DNA of 64,000 bases from Streptomyces sp. NBC_00377 (lineage in GTDB: Bacteria > Actinomycetota > Actinomycetes > Streptomycetales > Streptomycetaceae), in NCBI RefSeq assembly GCF_036075115.1, contig NZ_CP107958.1, forward strand, positions 7,998,001 to 8,062,000, written 5' to 3'. The position numbers and the translations under genes were made by a program. Of this stretch, positions 33,708 to 41,953 are shown in pieces. The notes beneath the pieces are model-generated. The model did not search any database and had not been told where the DNA came from. It was given only the letters and a program-made list of their open reading frames with translations. Numbering within the stretch: the stretch's first letter is position 1; every line of letters starts with the position of its first letter.

Positions 33708-35566
33708 GCGGTCTCCTCGATCTCTTCGAGTGCGTCGTCTTCCAGGTCCTTCAGCACCCCGTCCGTCAGCGCACCGTCGAGGGAGACCCTTTCGTCCCCG
33801 ACGGCCTCGCCCAGGGCGTTGCCGAGCGCGGCTTCCTCGTCGGTCTCCCTGGTCACCACGGCGCGGTACCGGGGCTCGGAGCGCAGCAGTTCGCGGTGCA
33901 CGCCCACCGCGACCGCCTCGCCCTCGTGCACGAGCACGACCCTGTCGGCCCGGTCCAGCAGCAACGGGGACGAGGTGAACACCACCGTTGTGCGTCCTGC
34001 CCGTACTTCGCGAAGCCCCTCGGCGATCCGTGCCTCGGTGTGCGAGTCGACGGCGGAGGTGGGCTCGTCGAGGACGAGAACCTCGGGATCCGTGTACAGG
34101 GAGCGGGCCAGCGCGAGCCGTTGCCGCTGGCCGCCGGAGAGGGACCGGCCGCGCTCGGTGATGCGGGCGTCCATCGGGTCGGCGGCGTCCAGCGAGCCCT
34201 GGACGAGCGCGTCCAGGACATCCCCGCACTGCGCGGCGGCCAGCGCGGCGCCCGCTTCGATCCCACCCGAGGCGGGCACGTCGAGCAGGTCGCGCAGGGA
34301 ACCCGACAGCAGCACCGGGTCCTTGTCCTGGACCAGGACGGCGGCGCGCGCGCAGTCCAGCGGCAGTTCGTTCAGGGGGACCCCGCCGAGCAGCACCGAA
34401 GGGCTGTCCTCCGGGGGGTGTCCGCCCAGCCGCTCCGCCAGCTGTCCGGCGGCGTCCGGGTCGCCGCACACGACGGCGGTGAGCCGGGCGGCCGGCGCGA
34501 GCAGACCGGTGACGGGGTCGTACAGGTCGCCCGCTGGAGCGTCGGCGGCGAGGGACCCGCCGACGTCGGTGACCCGCGCCAGGGACAGCACGCGTGCGGC
34601 GCGTTTGGCCGACGGACGTGAGAAGGAGTACGCCATCGCGATCTCCTCGAAGTGCCTGAGGGGATAGGCCAGGACCATGACGGAGCTGTAGACCGTGACC
34701 AGTTCGCCGACGGTGATGCGGCTCTCGCGGGCCAGGTGGACGCCGTAACAGACGACGGTGATCAGCAGCAGGCCGGGCAGCAGCACCTGGATGGCGCTGA
34801 TCAGTGACCACATGCGCGCGCTGCGCACGGCCGCGTGCCGGACCTCCTGCGAGGCGCCGCGGTAGCGGTCGAGGAACAGTTCCTCGCCGCCGATCCCGCG
34901 CAGCACCCGCAGGCCGGCCACGGTGTCCGAGGCCAGTTCGGTGGCGCGTCCGGCCTTCTCGCGCTGGAGGTCGGCCCGTCGGGTGGCCGGGGGCAGCAGG
35001 GGCAGCACGGCGAGCGCGACGACGGGCAGGCCCACGGCGACCAGCACGCCGAGCGCCGGCTGGTAGACGACCAGTCCCACGCAGACCAGCAGCACGGTGA
35101 GGGCCGCGGCGCTGAAGCGGGACACGGCCTCCACGAACCAGCCGATCTTCTCGACGTCGCCCGTGGAGACGGACACCACCTCACCGGCGGCGACCCGCCG
35201 GGTCAGCGCGGAACCGAGCTGTGCGGCCTTGCGGGCGAGCAGTTGCTGCACGCGGGCGGCGGCGGTGATCCAGTTGGTGACGGCGGCGCGGTGCAGGAAG
35301 GTGTCCCCGACCGCCGTGGCGGCACCGCACAGCGCCATCACGCCACCGGTGAGGGCGAGGCGGGTGCCGGACCGGTCCACGACGGCCTCGACCGCCGCCC
35401 CGACACAGAACGGCTGCGCCGAGACGGCGACGAAGTGCAGCAGCCCCCACGCCAGGGCCTTGAGCTGGCCGCCCAGCTGGTTACGGCCGAGCCACCACAA
35501 AAAGCGTGGCCCCGAACGTGCGTCCGGCACGCCCGGGTCGGGGTACGGAAGGTCTTGGATCTGCAT
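33704..35566 (-). CDS. ABC exporter half-transporter, degenerate-Walker A subunit
   Basis: The 620-residue half-transporter has six membrane helices (about residues 35-310) and a nucleotide-binding domain. The signature LSGGQRQRLALARSL and Walker B LVLDEPTSAVD are canonical. The expected Walker A GxxGxGKS is replaced by VVCGDPDAAGQLAERL, which lacks the Lys and Ser that bind phosphate. The C-terminus is an acidic tail (EALGNALGEAVGDE-like, ending EEIEETA). It is the first gene of the exporter pair and translationally coupled to the second. The two defects are complementary between the partners, which argues for obligate heterodimerisation. Substrate unknown. Confidence 0.92.
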   Translation of the reverse strand: MQIQDLPYPDPGVPDARSGPRFLWWLGRNQLGGQLKALAWGLLHFVAVSAQPFCVGAAVEAVVDRSGTRLALTGGVMALCGAATAVGDTFLHRAAVTNWITAAARVQQLLARKAAQLGSALTRRVAAGEVVSVSTGDVEKIGWFVEAVSRFSAAALTVLLVCVGLVVYQPALGVLVAVGLPVVALAVLPLLPPATRRADLQREKAGRATELASDTVAGLRVLRGIGGEELFLDRYRGASQEVRHAAVRSARMWSLISAIQVLLPGLLLITVVCYGVHLARESRITVGELVTVYSSVMVLAYPLRHFEEIAMAYSFSRPSAKRAARVLSLARVTDVGGSLAADAPAGDLYDPVTGLLAPAARLTAVVCGDPDAAGQLAERLGGHPPEDSPSVLLGGVPLNELPLDCARAAVLVQDKDPVLLSGSLRDLLDVPASGGIEAGAALAAAQCGDVLDALVQGSLDAADPMDARITERGRSLSGGQRQRLALARSLYTDPEVLVLDEPTSAVDSHTEARIAEGLREVRAGRTTVVFTSSPLLLDRADRVVLVHEGEAVAVGVHRELLRSEPRYRAVVTRETDEEAALGNALGEAVGDERVSLDGALTDGVLKDLEDDALEEIEETA

Positions 35567-35981
35567 GACGTCCCAGTGGATCGAGTCAGCGGTAGGGGGA
35601 GAGGGAGGGGGGAGGGAGAGGAGAAGGGGAGTCGCGGGTGTACGGGAAGGACCGCGGGGAGCGGCAGCAAACCGTGCAAGGTTCGCGTCGCGGCGTGGTC
35701 ACAATCAACCGGTTTTTCATCGCGGCGGCCGGTTTCTCGCCAGATCGAGGCGCGCACGGCGACGGGGAACGACTCCACGGGCTCCGCCGTCGTGCTCGAC
35801 ATCGGAAGCGGCCGGAACGACCACGGCAGTGGTGCTTCGGCCTGGGTCAGCCGGACCGGGACGCGCCGAGGTCGCGGGCGGGGGCGGCGGACGGGGGCCT
35901 TGCTCGCGGTGCCGGGCCCAGCGCCGCCGGCGCGGCAGGCCTCATTGCGGGGAACGGGTGACTCCCCGTAGAACACCGGCC
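35567..35981. other. Divergent intergenic region between the exporter pair and the PNGase A-like gene
   Basis: About 415 bases without a protein-like frame. A purine-rich tract lies near the exporter start (separate entry). The remainder is ordinary GC-rich DNA; I could not pick out promoter boxes for either gene. Confidence 0.5.
35592..35632 (+). repeat. G-rich polypurine tract with G-quadruplex potential
   Basis: A nearly pure purine run on the + strand with at least five runs of three or more G separated by one to four bases (GGGGGAGAGGGAGGGGGGAG pattern). It lies 26-66 bases upstream of the exporter start codon, so the exporter mRNA leader would be pyrimidine-rich and the template strand could fold as a G-quadruplex. 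Confidence 0.6.
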
Positions 35982-37670
35982 ATGAGAAGCCGGATTAGCA
36001 TGTCCATGCTCACCGGAGTGATCCTCCTGGCGGGCACCCTCCTCGGGAGCGGCACGGCGCAAGCGGCGGCCCGCTTCCCCTCCGTCACGTCGGTCGTCCC
36101 ACCCTCCACGTCCGTGTCCCCCTCGGTGTCGGCCGCTTCCCGCGCCGCGTCGGCCGAGGTCCCCGCCGAGTTCGGCAGCGACTGGCACGACCCCCTCACC
36201 GCCGCGCCGCCCGTGACCAGGCCCCGCACCAGGAGCTGCCGGGTCACCCTCGCCGAGGCACGGTTTCGTGACTTCACGCCGTACCGGGGCTCGTACACCC
36301 CGCCGGACGGCTGCGGCGAACGATGGAGCAAGGTGGTGCTGCGGCTCGACGGCAGGATCGCGGGGCGGCAGTTCGACCGGCTCGGTCACCTCCACGTCGG
36401 CGGGGTCGAGATCCTCCGTACGTCGACGCCCGAGCCGTCGCCCGACGGGATCGAGTGGTCCGTCGAGAAGGACGTCACCCGCTACACCGACACGTTCCGC
36501 TCCGCCCGGGACGTGGAGATGCTCATCGGCAACGTCGTCGACGACACCTACACCGGCGTCATCGACGTCAAGGTGACGCTCACCTTCTACGAGGGGAAAC
36601 CGGCCACCGTCCCCGATCGCGTGCTCACTCTGGCCGCCGGCCCGGACGGCCCGACGCTCACCACGCCCCGCAACAGCGAACGCATCGTCGCCGAGGTGTA
36701 CGCCACCGGCTCCGGCGGCGGGTGCGAGGAGTACTGGTACCTGGCCGTGCCCGCCACCGCGCCCTACTCCTGCCGCGCGGACGACGGGCCCTACCGGGAA
36801 GTGCAGGTCGAGGTCGACGGCCGGCTGGCCGGGATCGCCACCCCCTTCCCGACCGTCTGGACCGGCGGCTGGTCCAACCCCTTCCTCTGGTACGTGGTTC
36901 CGGGCCCGCGCGCCTTCGACGTCAAGCCGATCGAATACGACCTGACCCCGTTCGCCGGGATTCTCGACGACGGCCGTCCGCACCGCGTCGAGGTGTCCGT
37001 CGTCGGCGTGCCCGAAGGGCAGGGCGGCTGGAGCACGCCGGTCAACGTGCTGGTGTGGCAGGACCCCGGGAAGGCCGTCGTCACCGGGAAACTCCTCACC
37101 CACGAAGCGGGGGAGCTCACCGACTCCACCGCCTACACGCCCGGCGCCGAACACCGCGTCGACACGGTGGGCGGGCACCGACTGACCGTCGCCGGATACC
37201 TCGACACCTCGCACGGGCGCGTGCGGACCACCGTGACCCGCACCCTCGCGAGCACCTCCGCGCACCGCTGGACCGACGGCGAGGCCGTGGACGGCCTGGA
37301 CGCCTCCTGGACGGACGACGAGTCGGTCACCGTCGACAGCCGCGGATCTGCCCGTACGGCCCGCACCGGGCGTACGTACACGATGAACGGCGTCACCACC
37401 CTCGGCGCGGACGACCGGCTGCGCACCGTGCTGACCCTCGGCGACCTGGCCGACACCGTGACGACCCGGAACGGCCGGCGCACGTCGTGGTCGCGGCTCG
37501 ACGACACGTACCGGGGTGACGCCACCTTCACCGTGAATGTGCCCCGGGACCAGCGTCACGCCGTCGGCAGGACGGCCGAGCGCTACCGGTCGTACGGCTC
37601 GGAGGGCTGCTACGACCGTCGACTGGCCACTGTGCAGGGGGTGTTGACCGAGGACCGCACACGCCGCTGA
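35982..37670 (+). CDS. Secreted peptide-N-glycosidase A-like protein
   Basis: The 562-residue protein begins with a signal peptide (MRSRISMSMLTGVILLAGTL, cleavage near AQA-AA, residue 31). The mature protein resembles the PNGase A family (peptide-N4-(N-acetyl-beta-glucosaminyl)asparagine amidase A). Matching segments are VTLAEARFRDFTPYRGSYTP, WSKVVLRLDGRIAGRQFDRL, GGVEILRTSTPEPSPDGIEW and, later, FPTVWTGGWSNPFLWYVVPG. In plants and fungi this family releases N-glycans from glycoproteins. Here the likely role is scavenging glycans from eukaryotic glycoproteins or modifying them outside the cell. GC3 and codon use match the neighbours, so recent transfer is not evident. A second start at 36000 is possible. 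Confidence 0.85.
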   Translation: MRSRISMSMLTGVILLAGTLLGSGTAQAAARFPSVTSVVPPSTSVSPSVSAASRAASAEVPAEFGSDWHDPLTAAPPVTRPRTRSCRVTLAEARFRDFTPYRGSYTPPDGCGERWSKVVLRLDGRIAGRQFDRLGHLHVGGVEILRTSTPEPSPDGIEWSVEKDVTRYTDTFRSARDVEMLIGNVVDDTYTGVIDVKVTLTFYEGKPATVPDRVLTLAAGPDGPTLTTPRNSERIVAEVYATGSGGGCEEYWYLAVPATAPYSCRADDGPYREVQVEVDGRLAGIATPFPTVWTGGWSNPFLWYVVPGPRAFDVKPIEYDLTPFAGILDDGRPHRVEVSVVGVPEGQGGWSTPVNVLVWQDPGKAVVTGKLLTHEAGELTDSTAYTPGAEHRVDTVGGHRLTVAGYLDTSHGRVRTTVTRTLASTSAHRWTDGEAVDGLDASWTDDESVTVDSRGSARTARTGRTYTMNGVTTLGADDRLRTVLTLGDLADTVTTRNGRRTSWSRLDDTYRGDATFTVNVPRDQRHAVGRTAERYRSYGSEGCYDRRLATVQGVLTEDRTRR

Positions 37671-37767
37671 GCGCAGACGCGTGCGACGCGTCACTCCTGG
37701 CGGGATTTACACGGCGGAAACGCGGGTGCCTTCTGCGCGATCAACAGCCCCACCAAAGTGATCGTCA

Positions 37768-37783
37768 CGGAAACCGCTTTCCG
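37768..37783 (+). promoter_or_regulatory. Candidate operator upstream of the dicarboxylate symporter
   Basis: CGGAAACCGCTTTCCG is a dyad of perfect 6-bp arms (CGGAAA/TTTCCG) with a 4-base centre, 76 bases upstream of the symporter start. LacI/GntR-type sites often look like this. The binding protein is not evident. Confidence 0.35.
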
Positions 37784-37859
37784 CATCGCAGAAGTTCCGC
37801 CGGTCCCCGTTCGGCCGTCCGGGCTCCTGCGTGCCACCTCCCTCCCCCAAGGAGTGCCT

Positions 37860-39410
37860 GTGCCGCCGTCCGTCCCGTCCCCGCCGCGACGCGTCGCACG
37901 CATACTGCGTACCTCACTCTTCGCGCAGGTCGCCTGCGCGCTCGTCCTCGGCGTGCTCGTCGGAAAGCTGTGGCCCGGGGTGGCCACGGATCTCCAGCCG
38001 CTCGGCGACGGTTTCACCCGGCTCATCAAGACGATCATCTCGCCCCTGGTGTTCTGTGTGGTCGTCGTGGGCATCGCCAAGGCCGGTGACCTGAAGGCCT
38101 TCGGCCGGATCGGGCTCAAGGCCCTGATCTGGTTCGAGGTCGCGAGCACGATCGCGCTGGTCATCGGGCTTCTCGCCGCCAACATCGTCCAGCCGGGCTC
38201 GGGGATGAACGTCGACCCGTCCACACTCGACACCTCGGCGGTCGACGCGAAGACGGGCGGGGGTTCGCTGCCCTCGACGACCGAGTTCGTCGTCAACGCG
38301 CTGCCCACCAGTTTCGTCGGCGCGTTCGCGGAGAACTCGCTGCTCCAGGTGCTCGTCCTGGCCTGTCTGGTGGGTGCCGCGCTGCTGCACCTCGGCCACA
38401 CCAGGGTGCCGAAGGTACTGCCGGCCATCGAGCAGGCCCAGGAGATCATCTTCGCGATCGTGGGCTTCGTCATGCGGCTGGCGCCGATCGCCGTGTTCGG
38501 GGCGATGGCCGTCCTGATCGGCAACTACGGCCTCGGCGTGATCGAGACCTACGGCAAACTGATCATCCTCTGCTACGCGGCCGCCGCCCTGTTCGTCACA
38601 CTGCTCGCCGTCGCTCTGCGGGTGGTCACCGGGCTGAGCCTGTGGAAGTTCCTGCGCTACATCCGCGAGGAGATGCTGCTCGCGCTGGGCACCGCCTCCA
38701 CCGAGTCCGTCATGCCGCGCGTGATGCAGAAGCTCCGCAAGGCAGGCGCCCGCGACGACGCCGTGGGTCTGGTGCTGCCCACCGGCTACTCCTTCAACCT
38801 CGACGGCGCCTCGCTCTACCTGTCCATCGGCACGCTGTTCATCGCCCAGGCGGTGGGCGTGGACCTGGATCCGGGGCAGCAGATCACCGTGGTGCTGGTG
38901 CTCATGCTCACCAGCAAGGGCATGGCCGGCATTCCCGGCTCGGCCTTCCTCGCCCTGTCCGCGACGGCCTCCTCGCTGGGGGCCATCCCCGCCGGCGCGG
39001 TCGCCCTGCTGCTGGGCGTGGACCGCATCATGGACTCGATGCGCGTCGTCACCAACCTCCTCGGCAACTGTGTGGCGGTCTTCGCCGTCTCCCGCTGGGA
39101 GGGCGCGCTGGACCTGGAGCGTGCGAAGAGGGTCCTGGACGGTGAGACGGCGGCCGTGGGGGAGGAGGAGCCGGGCGGCTCCGCACGGCCGGGCCCCACG
39201 GCGAGGCCGGACGTCCACCCCGGGCCGGACGCCTGCGCCGGGCCGGGCGCCTCGGCCGCCGGGCCCGAGGGAGCCGAGCAGCCGGAGAGCCACGACGGGC
39301 GGGAGAGCCCCGACGGGCTGGAGGGGCCGGAGAGTCCGTACACCGCCGCCGGGGTTCCGGTGGCCGTCGTGGCCGGGCTCACCGAGGAGACGGCGCCCGA
39401 GGCCGGCTGA
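37860..39410 (+). CDS. Dicarboxylate/amino acid:cation symporter (DctA/GltP family)
   Basis: The 516-residue membrane protein has eight predicted helices and two re-entrant loops. Family hallmarks are FTRLIKTIISPLVFCVVVVG, LALGTASTESVMPRV (HP1 serine-rich loop), the TM7 motif SFNLDGASLYLSIGTLFIAQ, SKGMAGIPGSAFLAL (HP2) and the substrate-site helix ending DRIMDSMRVVTNLLGN. It imports C4-dicarboxylates or acidic amino acids with Na+ or H+. The last 80 residues are a hydrophilic Gly/Pro/Glu-rich tail not needed by the fold. GTG at 37860 has AAGGAG 6 bases upstream; the open frame before it lacks this. It is followed by a very strong terminator. Confidence 0.92.
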   Translation: MPPSVPSPPRRVARILRTSLFAQVACALVLGVLVGKLWPGVATDLQPLGDGFTRLIKTIISPLVFCVVVVGIAKAGDLKAFGRIGLKALIWFEVASTIALVIGLLAANIVQPGSGMNVDPSTLDTSAVDAKTGGGSLPSTTEFVVNALPTSFVGAFAENSLLQVLVLACLVGAALLHLGHTRVPKVLPAIEQAQEIIFAIVGFVMRLAPIAVFGAMAVLIGNYGLGVIETYGKLIILCYAAAALFVTLLAVALRVVTGLSLWKFLRYIREEMLLALGTASTESVMPRVMQKLRKAGARDDAVGLVLPTGYSFNLDGASLYLSIGTLFIAQAVGVDLDPGQQITVVLVLMLTSKGMAGIPGSAFLALSATASSLGAIPAGAVALLLGVDRIMDSMRVVTNLLGNCVAVFAVSRWEGALDLERAKRVLDGETAAVGEEEPGGSARPGPTARPDVHPGPDACAGPGASAAGPEGAEQPESHDGRESPDGLEGPESPYTAAGVPVAVVAGLTEETAPEAG

Positions 39411-39429
39411 CGGCCGCCGTCGAGACACC

Positions 39430-39476
39430 GAACCGGGGCCGTTCCTCTCGCACTGCGAGAGGAACGGCCCCGGTTC
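39430..39476. terminator. Very long perfect-stem terminator between symporter and MarR genes
   Basis: Arms 39430-39452 and 39454-39476 are complementary over 23 bp (GAACCGGGGCCGTTCC...), leaving a practical loop of about 5 bases. It ends in CACTTTCG. It lies between convergent genes and should stop transcription from both. Confidence 0.9.
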
Positions 39477-39500
39477 ACTTTCGTGTTGTCCGGCAGTTGT

Positions 39501-40004
39501 TCAGCAGGTCCGGCCCTGCCCCTGTTCCGGCCCCGGTCCCTGCCCGTGCCCGTGCTTCGGGGCCCCGCCTGGTGCGCCGTCCACCAGCGCGTCCAGCAAT
39601 CCGCTCAGCACCTCGCGCTCCAGGTCCGTCAGCGGATCGAGGATCTCCTCCGCGGCGGACATCCGGGCCCCCCGCAAGTGCCGCAGAGCCTTGCGGCCGT
39701 CCTCCGTGAGCTCGATCCGGATCACCCGCCGGTTCGTGGGGTCCGGCATGCGCCGCACCTTGCCGCTCGCCTCCAGCCCGTCGACCAGGGTCGTGACGGC
39801 CCGGGGCACCACCTCGAGCCGCTCGGCGAGGTCGGCCATGCGCGGCGGTGCGTCGCAGTGCGCCAGCGTGCGCAGCAACCGGGCCTGGGCCGGGGTGACG
39901 CCGAGCCCGCTCCGCTCCAGATGGTGCTTCTGGATGCGGTGCACCCGGCGCGTCAGCCGCAGCAGCTGCTCGGCGAGCAGACTGTCGGAATCGGGGGTGG
40001 TCAT
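39501..40004 (-). CDS. MarR-family transcriptional regulator
   Basis: The 167-residue winged-helix protein has RIQKHHLERSGLGVTPAQAR and TLAHCDAPPRMADLAERLEV (helices before the recognition helix), PRAVTTLVDGLEASGKVRR (recognition helix and start of the wing), DPTNRRVIRIELTEDGRK (wing) and a C-terminal dimerisation helix. The final 25 residues are a Gly/His/Gln-rich tail. MarR dimers repress efflux or stress genes until a ligand binds. It is divergent from an ABC exporter gene 93 bases away with a clear dyad between them, so it very probably controls that exporter and itself. Confidence 0.92.
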   Translation of the reverse strand: MTTPDSDSLLAEQLLRLTRRVHRIQKHHLERSGLGVTPAQARLLRTLAHCDAPPRMADLAERLEVVPRAVTTLVDGLEASGKVRRMPDPTNRRVIRIELTEDGRKALRHLRGARMSAAEEILDPLTDLEREVLSGLLDALVDGAPGGAPKHGHGQGPGPEQGQGRTC

Positions 40005-40010
40005 GCGGGA

Positions 40011-40053
40011 ACAATATCAGGATGCCGTTCATTGTGAGTATAGGTAACAATGA
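40011..40053. promoter_or_regulatory. MarR operator in the MarR/ABC exporter spacer
   Basis: TCATTGT (40029-40035) and ACAATGA (40047-40053) are perfect 7-bp inverted repeats with an 11-base spacer. A further ACAAT (40011-40015) pairs with the central ATTGT, giving three half-sites. The ATG at 40050 lies inside the operator, so the ATG at 40098, preceded by AGGAG, is the better start of the exporter. Confidence 0.75.
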
Positions 40054-40097
40054 GCTATGCTCCGTCAGTCCTCACCGTCTCACCCTCCGTAGGAGCC

Positions 40098-41900
40098 ATG
40101 CCCCGCGACCACATCGACTGGACCCCCTCGCCCGGCACCTCGACCGACCAGCCTCGGCAGGTGCGCCGCATCCTCGGACTGTTCAAGCCCTACCGTGCCC
40201 GCCTCGCCGTCGTCGGCCTGCTGGTCGCCGCCGCTTCGCTGGTCACCGTGGCGACCCCGTTCCTGTTGAAGGAGACGCTGGACGTCGCCATTCCCCAGGG
40301 ACGCACCGGTCTGCTGAGCCTCCTCGCCCTGGGGATGATCCTCAGTGCCGTGCTGAGCGGCGTCTTCGGCGTTCTACAGACCCTGATCTCCACCACCGTC
40401 GGCCAGCGCGTGATGCACGATCTGCGCACGGCCGTCTACGACCGTCTCCAGCGGATGTCCCTCGCCTTCTTCACGCGCACGCGCACCGGCGAGGTGCAGT
40501 CCCGCATCGCCAACGACATCGGCGGCATGCAGGCCACCGTCACCTCCACCGCCACCTCGCTGGTCTCCAACTTCACCAGCGTGGTCGCCACGATCATCGC
40601 GATGGTCGCCCTCGACTGGCGGCTGACCGTCGTCTCACTGCTCCTGTTGCCGGTCTTCGTGTGGATCAGCCGTCGCGTCGGCAACGAACGCAAGAAGATC
40701 ACCACCCAGCGCCAGAAACAGATGGCCGCGATGGCCGCCACCGTCACGGAGTCCCTGTCGGTCAGCGGAATCCTGCTCGGGCGCACCATGGGCCGCTCGG
40801 ACTCCCTCACGCGGTCCTTCTCCGAGGAGTCCGAGCAGCTGGTTGACCTGGAGGTGCGGTCCAGCATGGCCGGCCGCTGGCGCATGGCCGTGATCGGGAT
40901 CGTCATGTCCGCCATGCCGGCGTTCATCTACTGGACCGCCGGCGTGGCCCTCCAGTTCGGCGGACCGGACGTCTCCCTGGGCACGATCGTCGCCTTCGTC
41001 TCGCTCCAGCAGGGCCTGTTCCGCCCGGCCGTGAGCCTTCTGTCGACGGGCGTGCAGATCCAGACCTCCCTCGCGCTGTTCCAGCGCATCTTCGAGTACC
41101 TCGACCTTCCCGTCGACATCACCGAGCGCGACGACCCGGTCCATCTCGACCAGATCAAGGGCGAGGTCCGCTTCGAGGACGTCACGTTCCGGTACGACGA
41201 CAAGGACGGACCCGTCCTCGACGGCATCGACGTCACCGTCCCCGCCGGCGGCAGCCTCGCCGTGGTCGGTCCGACCGGCGCCGGCAAGTCCACGCTGGGC
41301 TATCTGGTGCCGCGGCTGTACGACGTGACGGGCGGCCGGGTCACCCTCGACGGCGTGGACGTCCGGGACCTCGACTTCGACACCCTCGCGCGCGCGGTGG
41401 GCGTCGTCTCGCAGGAGACGTACCTCTTCCACGCCACGGTCGCCGACAACCTGCGCTTCGCCAAGCCGGACGCCACCGACGAGGAGCTGCACGCGGCCGC
41501 GCGGGCGGCGCAGATCCACGACCACATCGCTGCCCTGCCCGACGGCTACGACACGGTCGTGGGCGAGCGCGGCCACCGGTTCTCCGGCGGCGAGAAGCAG
41601 CGGCTGGCCATCGCCCGCACCATCCTGCGCGACCCTCCGGTGCTGATCCTCGACGAGGCGACCAGCGCCCTCGACACACGCACCGAGCAGGCCGTCCAGG
41701 AGGCCATCGACGCGCTCTCGGCGAACCGCACCACGCTCACCATCGCCCACCGGCTGTCCACCGTCCGCGGCGCCGACCAGATCATGGTCCTCGACTCCGG
41801 CCAGGTGGCCGAACGGGGCAGGCACGAGGAGCTGTTGCAGCGGGACGGGAGATACGCGGCCCTGGTGCGACGGGACGCCCGCCTGGAGCCGACAAGATGA
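40098..41900 (+). CDS. ABC transporter, fused membrane and ATPase domains (homodimeric exporter)
   Basis: A 600-residue exporter half with six membrane helices (about 35-305) and a complete nucleotide-binding domain. It has Walker A VVGPTGAGKSTLGYLVPRLY, Q-loop VSQETYLFHATVADNL, signature FSGGEKQRLAIARTI (LSGGQ with L to F and Q to E changes), Walker B LILDEATSALD and H-loop LTIAHRLST. It probably works as a homodimer since no partner is adjacent. It is placed under the divergent MarR repressor, suggesting export of the toxic compound that MarR senses. Start at 40098 (AGGAG close by); an upstream in-frame ATG at 40050 would add 16 unlikely residues. Confidence 0.93.
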   Translation: MPRDHIDWTPSPGTSTDQPRQVRRILGLFKPYRARLAVVGLLVAAASLVTVATPFLLKETLDVAIPQGRTGLLSLLALGMILSAVLSGVFGVLQTLISTTVGQRVMHDLRTAVYDRLQRMSLAFFTRTRTGEVQSRIANDIGGMQATVTSTATSLVSNFTSVVATIIAMVALDWRLTVVSLLLLPVFVWISRRVGNERKKITTQRQKQMAAMAATVTESLSVSGILLGRTMGRSDSLTRSFSEESEQLVDLEVRSSMAGRWRMAVIGIVMSAMPAFIYWTAGVALQFGGPDVSLGTIVAFVSLQQGLFRPAVSLLSTGVQIQTSLALFQRIFEYLDLPVDITERDDPVHLDQIKGEVRFEDVTFRYDDKDGPVLDGIDVTVPAGGSLAVVGPTGAGKSTLGYLVPRLYDVTGGRVTLDGVDVRDLDFDTLARAVGVVSQETYLFHATVADNLRFAKPDATDEELHAAARAAQIHDHIAALPDGYDTVVGERGHRFSGGEKQRLAIARTILRDPPVLILDEATSALDTRTEQAVQEAIDALSANRTTLTIAHRLSTVRGADQIMVLDSGQVAERGRHEELLQRDGRYAALVRRDARLEPTR

Positions 41901-41904
41901 CTGT

Positions 41905-41924
41905 ATGGCAGGTTATGCCAGGTT
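41905..41924 (+). promoter_or_regulatory. Nested direct and inverted repeat upstream of the MltG-like gene
   Basis: ATGGCAGGTT and ATGCCAGGTT are adjacent 10-bp direct repeats (9/10). Within them TGGCA (41906-41910) and TGCCA (41916-41920) form a dyad with 5-base spacing. The patch is AT-richer than its surroundings and lies 30 bases before the start codon, so it is a candidate promoter-proximal operator. Confidence 0.4.
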
Positions 41925-41953
41925 TGTGACTATATGAGGGTTACCGTGCCCGC

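Noticed and set aside
26865..34667. A 7.8-kb open frame on the + strand
   Set aside because: It runs antisense to tesB, the helicase, L31 and the exporter genes. It is a by-product of high GC and third-position bias and contains no recognisable domain.
33708..34811. N-terminal extension of the second exporter half
   Set aside because: It overlaps the first exporter half in another frame and is arginine-rich; the start with ATGA overlap and GAGGAG is better.
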